From Methylophaga thiooxydans DMS010 (GTDB lineage Bacteria > Pseudomonadota > Gammaproteobacteria > Nitrosococcales > Methylophagaceae), in NCBI RefSeq assembly GCF_000156355.1, contig NZ_GG657883.1, positions 222,467-286,466 on the forward strand: DNA of 64,000 nucleotides, read 5' to 3'. Below, piece after piece: positions 1 through 9,048 of this stretch; positions within the stretch are counted from its first letter, which is position 1, and every line of letters starts with the position of its first letter. The notes under the pieces were generated by a model. It saw nothing but the letters and a program-made list of their open reading frames with translations, had not been told where the DNA came from and did no database searches. A program made the translations under genes and the position numbers.

Positions 1-1
1 A

Positions 2-550
2 CTGAAGCTGGATCTTCGTCTTTCCGATACCATTGTGGACATGGTCGAAGGCGGTTTTGATGTGGCGATTCGTAACGCAGAGCTGAAAGATTCAAATCTG
101 ATTGCCCGCAAACTTGCACCGGATAGTCGCGTGCTCTGTGCGTCACCTGAATACCTGGCTAAATATGGCGAACCGGTCACACCAGATGACTTAAAAGACC
201 ATCACTGCATCACGCTAACAGGCTTGGATACTTGGCATTTCCACACGCCTACCGGTCAGGTCTCGGTTAAACCTGACAGTCAAATTCGTGTCGATAATGG
301 TGAAGCGGTTCGTGATGCCTGTGCTCATGGCTTGGGGCTCACCATCAATTCAACCTGGAGTGCCTATGAACTGCTTAGCCAAGGTGAACTGGTTAAAGTG
401 CTTGAAGACTTTCCATTAGTTTGCAATACCGCTATTTGGGCTGTTTACCCTAGCTCACGACTGCTTGCGCCTAAAGTCAGTGTATTTATTGAATACCTGA
501 TTCAGCAGTTTGGACCGGAACCCTACTGGGACTATTTAAAAGATAAATAA
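2..550 (+). CDS. LysR-family regulator, C-terminal part (5' end outside window)
   Basis: The reading frame is open from base 2 with no credible start, so this is the 3' part of a gene cut by the window edge. The visible part is the effector-binding half of a LysR-type transcription factor: the stretch LRLSDTIVDMVEGGFDVAIR (about the first 25 residues) is the usual linker and strand of the substrate-binding domain, followed by the LASPEYL-like and GLGLTI-like segments (here CASPEYLAKYG and GLGLTINSTW). The DNA-binding helix-turn-helix is missing from the window. This subgroup (CrgA/DsdC-like) often controls a neighbouring gene. The next genes, a porin and a cupin with a shared leader, are on the same strand 130 bases downstream and could be targets; that is inference. 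Confidence 0.85.
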   Translation: MKLDLRLSDTIVDMVEGGFDVAIRNAELKDSNLIARKLAPDSRVLCASPEYLAKYGEPVTPDDLKDHHCITLTGLDTWHFHTPTGQVSVKPDSQIRVDNGEAVRDACAHGLGLTINSTWSAYELLSQGELVKVLEDFPLVCNTAIWAVYPSSRLLAPKVSVFIEYLIQQFGPEPYWDYLKDK

Positions 551-567
551 TACTGCATTAAAATGCT

Positions 568-642
568 TTATTATTAACATTATCGATAAACTGTTTTCGC
601 TGTTCGCTACTTTTTCAGCACTTGCCCAACCACTAGACTTCT
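568..642 (+). repeat. Duplicated leader, copy A (upstream of OmpK-like gene)
   Basis: About 75 bases upstream of the porin gene match the leader of the next gene (1444-1518). Shared blocks are TTATTAT-AACATTA, then ATAAACTGTTTTC, then TTTTTC, and ACTA(G/A)ACTTCT. The distance from the first block to the last is 64 bases in both copies, so this is a true duplication. It probably carries the same promoter or operator for both genes. Confidence 0.7.
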
Positions 643-681
643 CGACTCTGATACGAGTCACTAACTATATGGGAGTCTGGT

Positions 682-1419
682 ATGTCCATCTTAAAAACAT
701 TCCTGATGGCAGCAGTGTGTTTGTTTGCACTACCCGCTATCGCCGAATCGCCATCTTGGCGTTCAACCAATATTCAGTTTCTGCATGGTAATCAATACGA
801 ATTGGGGCCACAAACGCGTGAGTCAATCACGATTGAACACGCCAGTTCATGGAGCATGGGGCAGAGTTATTTTTTCTCGAACATTTTTAATCGCCGCGAT
901 GTAGGTACGGAGTTTTATGCCGAGTTTTATCCACGTATGACCTGGAAAGCGATCACAGGCAAGCCCTCACCCGTTAAGTTATTGGATGACTTTTCTGTGG
1001 TGGCTGGTATCAACATCGGCAACCTGCCTCGCAATGATCCCTTTAAAGCATATCTACTTGGACTAGGTGTTAAGTTCAAAGCGCCGGCTATGGAGAACCT
1101 AAGCCTAGATGTGATGGCGTTTAAGTCCGAGAATGCGAATACTACTGGCATTCAGGTTTCACCTGTCTGGAGCATGAAGTTCAATATGGGCAAACACCGT
1201 TTTTGGTTTAAAGGTTTTATCGAATGGCAAAGTGCAAAGGCCACAGGTAATAAACCTAGTCTATCGGCACAACCGCAGCTATTACTCGATATAGGCCATT
1301 ACTGGCAACATGATCATCAAATTTATGCCGGTATCGAATATGCTTACGCGCGAAATAAATTTGGTACAGATGGTGTTATCGAGCAAGTTCCACAGGCAAT
1401 GCTACTTATTCCTTTTTAG
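682..1419 (+). CDS. Tsx/OmpK-family outer membrane channel
   Basis: A 245-residue protein with a cleavable signal peptide (hydrophobic residues 5-20, ALPAIAES near the cleavage site). The mature part begins with WRSTNIQFLHGNQYELGP and contains the TIEHASSW, YFFSNIF and YAEFYPRMTW segments typical of the nucleoside-specific channel Tsx/OmpK family. It ends in IPF with a C-terminal Phe, as expected for a beta-barrel inserted by the Bam complex. It should form a small outer membrane pore, classically for nucleosides; the real substrate here is unknown. A GGGAG ribosome binding site lies just before the ATG. A close paralog lies at 52846-53577. It is preceded by a leader duplicated in front of the next gene, which suggests co-regulation with the cupin. 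Confidence 0.8.
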   Translation: MSILKTFLMAAVCLFALPAIAESPSWRSTNIQFLHGNQYELGPQTRESITIEHASSWSMGQSYFFSNIFNRRDVGTEFYAEFYPRMTWKAITGKPSPVKLLDDFSVVAGINIGNLPRNDPFKAYLLGLGVKFKAPAMENLSLDVMAFKSENANTTGIQVSPVWSMKFNMGKHRFWFKGFIEWQSAKATGNKPSLSAQPQLLLDIGHYWQHDHQIYAGIEYAYARNKFGTDGVIEQVPQAMLLIPF

Positions 1420-1443
1420 GCAAGTTTTGCGAGCAGAAAATAC

Positions 1444-1518
1444 TTATTATCAACATTAGCTATAAACTGTTTTCCCTATTAGCGTATTTTTCTTCAGATG
1501 CATCAGGACTAAACTTCT
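1444..1518 (+). repeat. Duplicated leader, copy B (upstream of cupin gene)
   Basis: Second copy of the 75-base element described at 568-642, with the same internal spacing and the ATAAACTGTTTTC core intact. It lies 35 bases upstream of the DUF4437 gene. Confidence 0.7.
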
Positions 1519-1552
1519 GGTTTATCAAATCATCAACGATGGGAACCTTAAG

Positions 1553-2374
1553 ATGTCTTTCACGAAAGCTACACTCTTTGCCGCAACGTGCCTGTTCGCT
1601 TCACACGCTATGGCCGAACCAATGGTTGCCGAGGTTGTCTCTGCCGAGGACATTGAGTGGGGCTATTTAAACCCGCTTCGCGGTGACGCTAGTCCCGGTG
1701 CTGCCGATCTTTGGGGTGACCGTACAAAAGATGGTGCGACAGGTATGTTAGTGCGCTTCAATGCTGGTTTCTCATCGCCCCCACATATTCACAACATCAC
1801 TTACAAAGGTATTGTTATCAATGGCCAGATGCACAATGATGACCCGGATGCAGCTGAGATGTGGTTACCGACGGGATCGTTCTGGACACAACCGGCCGGT
1901 GAAGATCATATTACTGCGGCAAAGGGTGAATCCAATCTGATTTACCTTGAAATTGACAGTGGTCCCTATTTAGTACAGCCCTCTGTTCAAGCCTTTGATA
2001 ACGGTGAACGCCCGCTGAACTTACATCGCTCTAATATGGTATGGCTGGATAACACTGATAGTCACAGACTTACGGCTGCTGGTGTTCAGTCAACTTTTCT
2101 CTGGGGAAGCACTGATATAGGACAGCTGAATGGATCGCTGGTGAAATTGCCTGCCGGTTTTCAAGGACAGGTAGTATCGTCAGCGAGTGAGTTCAGAGCC
2201 ATCGTGATAGAGGGATCGATAGTCTACAGCTCAGCCAAAGTTGATGGCGATAAAAACCTGACTGCAGGTAGTTATTTTAGCTCCGAAGGCGAATTCAATC
2301 ATACACTGGCTGTGCCGGATAGCTCTGAAGTTACGCTCTATATTCGCACTAATGATAAATATGAAATCAAATAA
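1553..2374 (+). CDS. Exported DUF4437 cupin-fold protein
   Basis: A 273-residue protein with a signal peptide ending in SHAMAEP, so it is periplasmic. The mature part has two tandem cupin-like halves: in the first, [18 protein letters not shown] carries the HxH pair of a metal-binding cupin and is followed by [14 protein letters not shown]. The second half repeats the strand pattern ([24 protein letters not shown]) with few metal ligands. This matches the DUF4437 family, whose reaction is not established; metal binding by the first half is inferred. It sits 133 bases after the OmpK-like porin and shares its duplicated leader, so porin and cupin probably respond to the same signal. Confidence 0.7.
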   Translation: MSFTKATLFAATCLFASHAMAEPMVAEVVSAEDIEWGYLNPLRGDASPGAADLWGDRTKDGATGMLVRFNAGFSSPPHIHNITYKGIVINGQMHNDDPDAAEMWLPTGSFWTQPAGEDHITAAKGESNLIYLEIDSGPYLVQPSVQAFDNGERPLNLHRSNMVWLDNTDSHRLTAAGVQSTFLWGSTDIGQLNGSLVKLPAGFQGQVVSSASEFRAIVIEGSIVYSSAKVDGDKNLTAGSYFSSEGEFNHTLAVPDSSEVTLYIRTNDKYEIK

Positions 2375-2446
2375 CGGTGACGACTCCGACAGCGATCCTG
2401 TTACTTCGCTGTGTTTGGCTGGGCTTCTCCGCTCTCAAGGTAAGTA

Positions 2447-3385
2447 ATGAAACATAAATTCAACGTCGGTTATCACAACTTATTTTCTGAAGGAAAGCTT
2501 AGTCTCGGACTGAGCTTTCCTCTTGAGTCCTATCAAGGTGATATGCCGACGATGAAAGATCAGGAATCGCTGGCTAAATTGGCTGAAGACATTGGTTTTT
2601 CAGCGCTTTGGTTCAGAGATGTGCCTCTTCGTGATCCAATGTTTGGTGATGTCGGCCAGATCTATGACCCTATTACTTACATGAGTTGGATTGCAGCGCA
2701 TACCCAAAAGATCACCTTAGTTACGGGCTCACTGATACTACCGTTACGCCACCCCATTCATTTGGCAAAATCATTAGCGTCATTGAATGCACTCTCTGGC
2801 GGTCGTATCGTCGCCGGTGTTGCGTCAGGTGACCGTCCCGTTGAGTTTCCGGCTTTCGGTGTTGATCGTGAAAACCGCGGGCAACTGTTTAAAGAACACT
2901 TTGAAACCTTACGAAAACTGCTTTACGAAGACTTTCCTCGTTATGACAATCGGTATGGAACGTTGGCGGGAGAGGCTGACAGCTTGCCTAAACCAGAAGC
3001 CATTATCCCGCTTCTGGTTACCGGCCATAGCCAGCAAAGTCTTGAGTGGATTGCTGAGCATGCTGATGGCTGGATCACCTACCCCAGAAAACTGCCACAT
3101 CATGATCGCTTTGTTAAAGGCTGGCACCAAACCGTAGCGGATGTTAATCAAGCGTTTAAGCCTTTTGCTCAGTCACTTTATGTGGATTTAACTGAGGACG
3201 TAGATACGCTACCCTCGCCAATTCATCTGGGGATTCGCACAGGTCGTAAGGCGCTAATCAACTATTTACATCACTTAAAACTCATTGGTGCGAATCATGT
3301 GGCGATCAATCTCAAATATGGCAAGCGCCCCGCCCAAGAAATGATACAAGAGCTGGGAGAATACGTGCTTCCGTATATTAATTAA
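2447..3385 (+). CDS. Luciferase-like (LLM class) flavin-dependent oxidoreductase
   Basis: A 312-residue cytoplasmic protein of the bacterial luciferase-like superfamily, a TIM barrel that uses FMN or F420. Visible marks are LAKLAEDIGFSALWFRDVP near residue 45, the ILPLRHPIHLAKSLASL segment near 105, LSGGRIVAGVASGDRPVEF near 120-140, and TGHSQQSLEWIAEHADGWI near 195-215. Members oxidise small substrates such as alkanesulfonates, dimethyl sulfide or aldehydes with reduced flavin from a separate reductase. No reductase is adjacent, so the substrate cannot be named. The ribosome binding site is weak. It is separated by 72 bases from the cupin and may be cotranscribed with it. Confidence 0.75.
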   Translation: MKHKFNVGYHNLFSEGKLSLGLSFPLESYQGDMPTMKDQESLAKLAEDIGFSALWFRDVPLRDPMFGDVGQIYDPITYMSWIAAHTQKITLVTGSLILPLRHPIHLAKSLASLNALSGGRIVAGVASGDRPVEFPAFGVDRENRGQLFKEHFETLRKLLYEDFPRYDNRYGTLAGEADSLPKPEAIIPLLVTGHSQQSLEWIAEHADGWITYPRKLPHHDRFVKGWHQTVADVNQAFKPFAQSLYVDLTEDVDTLPSPIHLGIRTGRKALINYLHHLKLIGANHVAINLKYGKRPAQEMIQELGEYVLPYIN

Positions 3386-3392
3386 AAAACCC

Positions 3393-3419
3393 AGTTTGCA
3401 TTTAATGCTAACGCTTTTT
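3393..3419 (+). terminator. Probable terminator between convergent genes
   Basis: GTTTGCA and TGCTAAC (3394-3400 and 3406-3412) can form a short stem with one mismatch, followed by TTTTT at 3415. It lies between the 3' ends of the LLM oxidoreductase and the convergent LysR gene. The stem is weak. Confidence 0.35.
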
Positions 3420-3441
3420 GGAGGATTCTATTTATGTATGG

Positions 3442-4353
3442 TCACTCAGACATGCTTTGTTCGATTTCTTGCTTCATTGCGATGGTGAGTTCAACAAAGG
3501 GAGCAACAGTGGCCGCTTGATTGCTTTTATTGACATGTAACTGCGTAGGAATGATTTTGTTTAGGCCGTCGATGGTCAGAAAGTGGCAGCCAGCCGAGTA
3601 TTGCTTACGGATGCAGTATGGTGCAATCGCTACCCCTAAGCCTGCAGCAACCTCTGTCAGTAATGTTTGCATATGTCGTGGTTGACTGACGATATTTGGT
3701 GAAAATCCTGCTTTCTTAAACATCGCAATAATGTCATCAAACAAGTCCACCGCTTCATCGCGATTGAATAGTATGACTGCTTCACTTTGTAGTTCTTCAA
3801 GCTTCACCGACTGTCTGTTTGCGAGTGTGTGTTTTTGATTCACCACTACCACTAGTTGGTCATTATAAATGGTGTGACTTGAATAATCGTGCGATAAGGC
3901 TGTGGGCATGGCCCGAGAAAAGCCGATGTCTATTTGTTTGTTTTTAAATGCTTCAAGTTGTTGGGTCACAGCCATTTCGTACAGGCTGATATTTACTCCG
4001 GGGTAGTGATTTGTGTATCGATTAATGAGTTTTGCCATAAACGGTAAGCAGGCGGATGGCATATGTGCCACCCTCAATCTCCCTATTTCACCCTGCTCTG
4101 CCCGTTTAACGCGAAGGCTCGCCGCTTCTATCTGTTCCAGTATGGCGTGACCGTCTATTAATAATTGCTTACCAGCTGAGGTGATAATAACTTCTCGTGA
4201 ATTTCGATTAAACAGCGAAACGCCCAATGATTCTTCGAGTTGAGCAATATGCCGGCTTACGGCTGGTTGCACAGTATGAAGCTGTTTTGCCGCCGCTGAA
4301 AAACTTTGATGCTCAGCCACGCTTATGAAGCTTTTAAGAGTTTTGATGTCCAT
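3442..4353 (-). CDS. LysR-family transcriptional regulator
   Basis: A complete 303-residue LysR-type regulator. The N-terminal winged helix-turn-helix is clear (SFSAAAKQLHTVQPAVSRHI, residues about 17-36, then LEESLGVSLFNR), and the effector-binding domain follows from about residue 90, resembling the BenM/CatR branch. It is divergent from the RND efflux operon starting at 4698, the arrangement seen for LysR regulators such as MexT that activate an adjacent pump. It probably regulates that operon and itself from the shared 344-base region, where an inverted repeat is present. The inducer is unknown. Confidence 0.85.
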   Translation of the reverse strand: MDIKTLKSFISVAEHQSFSAAAKQLHTVQPAVSRHIAQLEESLGVSLFNRNSREVIITSAGKQLLIDGHAILEQIEAASLRVKRAEQGEIGRLRVAHMPSACLPFMAKLINRYTNHYPGVNISLYEMAVTQQLEAFKNKQIDIGFSRAMPTALSHDYSSHTIYNDQLVVVVNQKHTLANRQSVKLEELQSEAVILFNRDEAVDLFDDIIAMFKKAGFSPNIVSQPRHMQTLLTEVAAGLGVAIAPYCIRKQYSAGCHFLTIDGLNKIIPTQLHVNKSNQAATVAPFVELTIAMKQEIEQSMSE

Positions 4354-4697
4354 CTAAGTATTACCTTATGACCTATAAGAAATGTGTATAGCTGCCATAT
4401 TAAAATAACATTTCTATTATAGATGGTTTGCCTTTATTCTTTGATGGCTTCAGAGATGGCAGAGAGGCTGTTTATTTAATGGGTATGTTGTGAGAGATAA
4501 CACCATGCCACGTAGTAAAACATGGCTGAAATTTATTACGAAAGCGGCGGGATAGTTAACTACCTGCACATTGTCGTTTCAACGTTCGTTTTTTTATTAG
4601 ACATGAATTGTGTTTTTTCTTCGTTATGACCGTTTATTTAACCGAGCTTTAACCTTTCTGTGTGTACATTAGCCTGACCTATTTATGGAGTTTGAAC
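4354..4697. promoter_or_regulatory. Divergent control region between LysR gene and RND efflux operon
   Basis: A 344-base noncoding stretch between two divergent genes. It contains an imperfect inverted repeat: TATAAGAAATG at 4374-4384 and CATTTCTATTATA at 4409-4421, about 20-30 bases upstream of the LysR start. This is a plausible LysR operator. A weaker possible start for the efflux gene at 4662 falls inside the region but has no ribosome binding site. Confidence 0.5.
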
Positions 4698-5864
4698 ATG
4701 CGTTCATCATTTTTTGTATTCGTTTTTATTCTTACCATCGCCACTACCGCCTGTACCGAGACAGACACAAAAACTAGTCCAACGGTAGCAGCAGCCCCAG
4801 CAGAAGTGGATGTGGCTGCACCACTTAAACAAGTTCTGACTGAATGGGATGAGTTTACAGGTCGCTTTGAAGCCATCAACGATGTTCAACTGCGTGCCAG
4901 AGTAACGGGCTATTTGGTTGAGAAAAAATTTAAAGATGGTCAGTTTGTAAAACAAGGTGATGTACTGTTCATTATCGATCAGCGCCCTTTTCGCTATGAA
5001 TTGCAACGCATTGAAGCCCAGCATCAACTCGCCCAAAAAGAGTGGGAACGTGCCCAAAATCTGCGTCAATCAAAGGCTATTTCACAAGAAGAAGTCGATC
5101 GTCGTTTCCAGGAATTGCAGATTTCTAAAGCCTCACTTGAGGACGCCCGTTTACAAATGCGTTTTACCGAGGTGACGTCACCTATTGATGGCAAAGTCAG
5201 TGATAGCTATGTGGATGTCGGTAATATGGTTGAAGAAAACAATACTGTGTTGACGCGTATTGTCAGCACCAACCCTGTCCATTTCCGTTTTGAAGGGTCA
5301 CAGAGTGAATTATTGAAATATCTGAGACTCGACCGTGCAGGTCAGCGACCTAGCAGTGACACTGCACCTAACCCTATTTATATCAAATTACTTGATGAAG
5401 ATAAGTTCTATCATCAAGGCCAAATGCACTTCGTTGATAATGCGGTAGACAACTCTACCGGCACGATTGAGGCCACAGCCATTCTAAACAACGATACAGG
5501 CCTTATCTATCCGGGGCTGTTTGGTCGTGCTCGCTTAATGGGCCGTGCAAACTATGAAGCGGTGCTAGTACCTGAAAATGCTATCAACACGGATCAGGAC
5601 AAGAAGTTTGTTTACATCGTTAATGATGATGACAAGGTTCAGCGTCGATATGTCAGCGTAGGTACCCTGCTCGATAACGATTTTATTGTAATTAGCAGCG
5701 GTTTGTCTGGTGATGAGCGTGTTGTGGTTAATGGCATTCAGCGTATTCGTCAGGCTAGTCAGCCCGTCACTCCTAACATGACACAGCTGGAATGGCGCGA
5801 AATTGAAACCTTAGTCCAGTCAAACGCTCAACCTGCGGCTGTCCAAGTCGCAGAGCAACAATAA
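4698..5864 (+). CDS. RND efflux periplasmic adaptor (AcrA/MexE type) lipoprotein
   Basis: The membrane fusion subunit of a tripartite pump, linking the inner membrane transporter to the outer membrane channel. I choose the ATG at 4698 (388 residues) because TGGAG lies 7 bases upstream; an upstream in-frame start at 4662 would precede the signal sequence. The N-terminus is hydrophobic and ends in TTAC, a lipoprotein-like box, so it is probably lipidated. The order is barrel-lipoyl half (LRARVTGYLVEKKFKDGQ), an alpha-helical hairpin (IEAQHQLAQKEWERAQNL onward), second lipoyl half (EVTSPIDGKVSDSYVDVG), beta-barrel (IYPGLFGRARL) and a membrane-proximal domain. It is followed by the transporter after 12 bases and is clearly cotranscribed with it. 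Confidence 0.9.
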   Translation: MRSSFFVFVFILTIATTACTETDTKTSPTVAAAPAEVDVAAPLKQVLTEWDEFTGRFEAINDVQLRARVTGYLVEKKFKDGQFVKQGDVLFIIDQRPFRYELQRIEAQHQLAQKEWERAQNLRQSKAISQEEVDRRFQELQISKASLEDARLQMRFTEVTSPIDGKVSDSYVDVGNMVEENNTVLTRIVSTNPVHFRFEGSQSELLKYLRLDRAGQRPSSDTAPNPIYIKLLDEDKFYHQGQMHFVDNAVDNSTGTIEATAILNNDTGLIYPGLFGRARLMGRANYEAVLVPENAINTDQDKKFVYIVNDDDKVQRRYVSVGTLLDNDFIVISSGLSGDERVVVNGIQRIRQASQPVTPNMTQLEWREIETLVQSNAQPAAVQVAEQQ

Positions 5865-5876
5865 GGATCGCTGACC

Positions 5877-8800
5877 ATGCAGTTTCCCAAGTTTTTTATC
5901 GACAGACCTATTTTTGCCACCGTGATCTCGATTATCACGGTGATTGTCGGGGCCATGGCATTTCTGACCTTGCCTATTGAGCAATACCCTTCTGTCGCGC
6001 CCCCCACCATCCAAGTATCAGCAAGTTACCCGGGTGCGACCGCTGAAACAGTAGCAGAGACCGTTGCAACACCAATTGAGCAGGAAGTGAACGGCGTTGA
6101 AGGCATGCTCTATATGTTTTCGCAGGCGTCATCTGATGGCAGCATGACCTTATCCATTACCTTCGAGTTAGGGACCGATCTGGATACGGCTCAGGTTTTG
6201 GTACAAAACCGTGTTGCGATTGCTGAACCACGCCTTCCTGAGGTGGTTCGCAGCATGGGTGTAACGACACGTAAAAATACCCCGGATCTGATGCTTGTGG
6301 TGAATATGTCCTCTCCGGACGGTACCTATGATCAGAATTATCTGGCGAATTATGGTGTACTCAATGTGCGTGATCGTCTGCGCCGTATTGAAGGTGTGGG
6401 TGAAGTACGTGTATTTGGCGCGGCAGATTACGCAATGCGGATCTGGCTGAAGCCTGACCTGCTTCAGTCTTATGGTATTGCTGCCGGCGACATCCTTACA
6501 GCGTTACGCTCTCAGAACATTCAGGTAGCCAGTGGTACCCTTAACAGCGCGCCACAAACCGAGCAAAACTACTACGAGTACATTGTCCAAACTCAGGGCC
6601 GACTGGAAACACCTGAACAATTTGGTGAAGTCATTGTAAAAGCCAGTGAAGGTCGTATCGTTCGTTTGAAAGACGTTGCCAGGATCGAACTCGGTGCTCA
6701 GGAATACGTCACAAAAGGTTACTTGGGTGAAAAGCCTGCTGTTGCGCTACCTATATTCCAGCGACCCGGTTCCAATGCGATTGCGACCACAAAGGCATTA
6801 ATGGCGGAAATGGAAGATATCGCGGCCGACTTCCCACCCGGTATCGAATATGAGTTTGCCTATAATCCGACGGAATTTATTGAGCAGTCTGTTGAAGCGG
6901 TCGAATTCACCGTATACGAGGCTGTGTTTTTGGTGGTCATCGTCATTCTAGTGTTTCTGCAAACCTGGCGGGCAGCGATCATCCCGATCGTGGCTATTCC
7001 CGTCTCGCTTATTGGTACTTTTGCCGTGATGTCGGCACTGGGCTTTTCGCTTAATAATTTGACCTTGTTTGGCCTGGTATTGGCCATTGGTATCGTGGTC
7101 GATGATGCGATCGTTATTGTTGAAAATATGGAGCGTAACCTGCGTAAAGGGCTATCGCCTCGTGAATCCGCCCGAAAAACCATGGATGAAGTAGGTACAG
7201 CGCTTATCGCAATGGGGCTAGTACTGGTAGCAGTGTTCTTGCCGACAATGTTCCTTGGTGGTATTTCTGGCAAGTTCTACCAAGCCTTCGGTTTGACTGT
7301 TGCTGTTGCGACTATCATTTCTGTTGCAGTTTCTCTGACCCTATCACCTGCCCTCGCTGCCATTTTGATGAAAGTGGACCCGAATCACGATAAACCGGTG
7401 ATATGGTACAAATCGCCAGTAAAAGCCTTTTTCAATGGTTTTAATAAGGGCATGGAGGGGCTGTCAGAACGCTATGGCTGGTTTGTCGGTAAAACGATAC
7501 GCATGACGACCATTATGTTGTTGATTTATGGTGGACTGATGACCTTCACGGCATTTCAGTTTGACCGGGTGCCGACGGGTTTTATTCCATCACAGGATCA
7601 GGGTTCACTCATTGTTGCGATTACCTTGCCTGAAGGTGCATCACTGAATGAAACCGATAAAGTCGTGCAGGAAGTCACGCGTCAAATGCTTGAGGTTCCG
7701 GGTTTGGCAAACACAGTTGGCTTTACCGGTTTTTCTGGTGCTACCCGCACACTACAGTCAAACTCAGCAGTACTTTTCACACCATTAGAGTCGTTTGATA
7801 AACGTATCGCAGAAGGGATTGAGTATCAAACGATTCTGAGTGATATGCGAGCTGTCGGCGCCTCATTTAAAAACGCCCAAATAGCGGTGTTTGAGCGTCC
7901 TCCAGTGCCGGGTATCGGTAGTGCTGGTGGTTTCAAAATGATGTTGCAGGATCAAGGTGGGCGTGGCGCCAAAGTACTGGAACAAGCCGCCATCGACATG
8001 GCTGCAGCGGCGAATAGTCCTGACAACCCAGCAACGACCTCTGCTTTTACCTTCTTCAGTACGAACAACCCACAGTTGTATCTGGATATTGATCGTAATA
8101 AAGCGGAACGTTTGGGTGTGCCGGTGGACAATGTGTTTGATGCATTGGAAGTCTTTATTGGTTCTGTTTATGTTAATGACTTCAACTACTTAGGGCGTAC
8201 ATTTCGTGTTACTGCTCAGGCTGAAGCAGAAGAGCGTCTGAGCATTGATGATGCGATGCGGATCCGCGTGCGTAACAATAACGGTGATATGGTGCCGATC
8301 GGCTCCTTTGCCACGGTACAGAACACCTCTGGTCCATCACGTGTACCACGTTATAACTTGTATCCTGCTGCGAGTGTCATGGGTAGTGCCAGTGCCGGAT
8401 TCAGTTCAGGTGAAGCGCTCGACACAATGGAACAACTAGCAGACCAAATATTACCTGATGGTGTTGGTTACGAGTGGACCGAAATCGCTTATCAGCAAAA
8501 ATCCACAGGTGACACCGCGATACTGGCGTTTGTGCTGGCAGTGGTATTCGTGTTTCTGCTGTTAGCAGCACAATATGAAAGTTGGACTCTGCCATTGTCG
8601 ATCATTCTTATCGTACCAATGTGTCTTCTTTCTGCGATCACCGGCGTTTATATTGCCGGCATGGATAACAATATCCTGACCCAGATTGGTCTTGTGGTGC
8701 TGGTAGGTTTGGCCTCCAAAAATGCGATTCTGATTGTGGAGTTCGCCAGAGAACTTGAAGATCAAGGACGTGATATATGGGAAGCTGCAGTTGAAGCTGC

Positions 8801-9047
8801 CCGCTTACGATTACGCCCTATATTAATGACCTCATTTGCTTTCATTCTGGGTGTCGTGCCGATGGTGATTGCCGAAGGTGCTGGGGCTGAAATGCGTCAA
8901 GCGCTGGGTGTAGCGGTATTCTCCGGTATGTTAGGTGTGACTGCCTTTGGCTTGATATTTACACCCGTTTTCTACGTTCTGTGTCGTAAGCTTGCTTTAA
9001 TTCGAACTAAAAAAGACTCGCAATCCCTGTCTTCGGAGACTGTTTAA
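5877..9047 (+). CDS. RND multidrug efflux transporter (AcrB/MexF type, HAE1)
   Basis: A 1056-residue inner membrane proton antiporter, full length for the HAE1 family. It starts FFIDRPIFATVISIITVIVG (first membrane helix) and has the expected two-fold repeat of one helix, a large periplasmic porter/docking loop and further helices. The TM4 motif AIGIVVDDAIVIVENM carries the two Asp residues of the proton relay, and the TM10-11 region has GLASKNAILIVEFA. It exports hydrophobic compounds as a trimer with the adaptor and outer membrane subunits encoded on both sides. The ribosome binding site AAGGA precedes the ATG. The drug spectrum cannot be read from sequence; solvents or toxic intermediates are possible given the neighbouring hydroxylase block. 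Confidence 0.95.
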   Translation: MQFPKFFIDRPIFATVISIITVIVGAMAFLTLPIEQYPSVAPPTIQVSASYPGATAETVAETVATPIEQEVNGVEGMLYMFSQASSDGSMTLSITFELGTDLDTAQVLVQNRVAIAEPRLPEVVRSMGVTTRKNTPDLMLVVNMSSPDGTYDQNYLANYGVLNVRDRLRRIEGVGEVRVFGAADYAMRIWLKPDLLQSYGIAAGDILTALRSQNIQVASGTLNSAPQTEQNYYEYIVQTQGRLETPEQFGEVIVKASEGRIVRLKDVARIELGAQEYVTKGYLGEKPAVALPIFQRPGSNAIATTKALMAEMEDIAADFPPGIEYEFAYNPTEFIEQSVEAVEFTVYEAVFLVVIVILVFLQTWRAAIIPIVAIPVSLIGTFAVMSALGFSLNNLTLFGLVLAIGIVVDDAIVIVENMERNLRKGLSPRESARKTMDEVGTALIAMGLVLVAVFLPTMFLGGISGKFYQAFGLTVAVATIISVAVSLTLSPALAAILMKVDPNHDKPVIWYKSPVKAFFNGFNKGMEGLSERYGWFVGKTIRMTTIMLLIYGGLMTFTAFQFDRVPTGFIPSQDQGSLIVAITLPEGASLNETDKVVQEVTRQMLEVPGLANTVGFTGFSGATRTLQSNSAVLFTPLESFDKRIAEGIEYQTILSDMRAVGASFKNAQIAVFERPPVPGIGSAGGFKMMLQDQGGRGAKVLEQAAIDMAAAANSPDNPATTSAFTFFSTNNPQLYLDIDRNKAERLGVPVDNVFDALEVFIGSVYVNDFNYLGRTFRVTAQAEAEERLSIDDAMRIRVRNNNGDMVPIGSFATVQNTSGPSRVPRYNLYPAASVMGSASAGFSSGEALDTMEQLADQILPDGVGYEWTEIAYQQKSTGDTAILAFVLAVVFVFLLLAAQYESWTLPLSIILIVPMCLLSAITGVYIAGMDNNILTQIGLVVLVGLASKNAILIVEFARELEDQGRDIWEAAVEAARLRLRPILMTSFAFILGVVPMVIAEGAGAEMRQALGVAVFSGMLGVTAFGLIFTPVFYVLCRKLALIRTKKDSQSLSSETV

Positions 9048-9048
9048 T

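Noticed and set aside
6860..7273. 137-codon open frame antisense to the RND transporter gene
   Set aside because: Low-complexity Thr/Ser/Ile-rich composition; the opposite strand is a clear AcrB-type gene.
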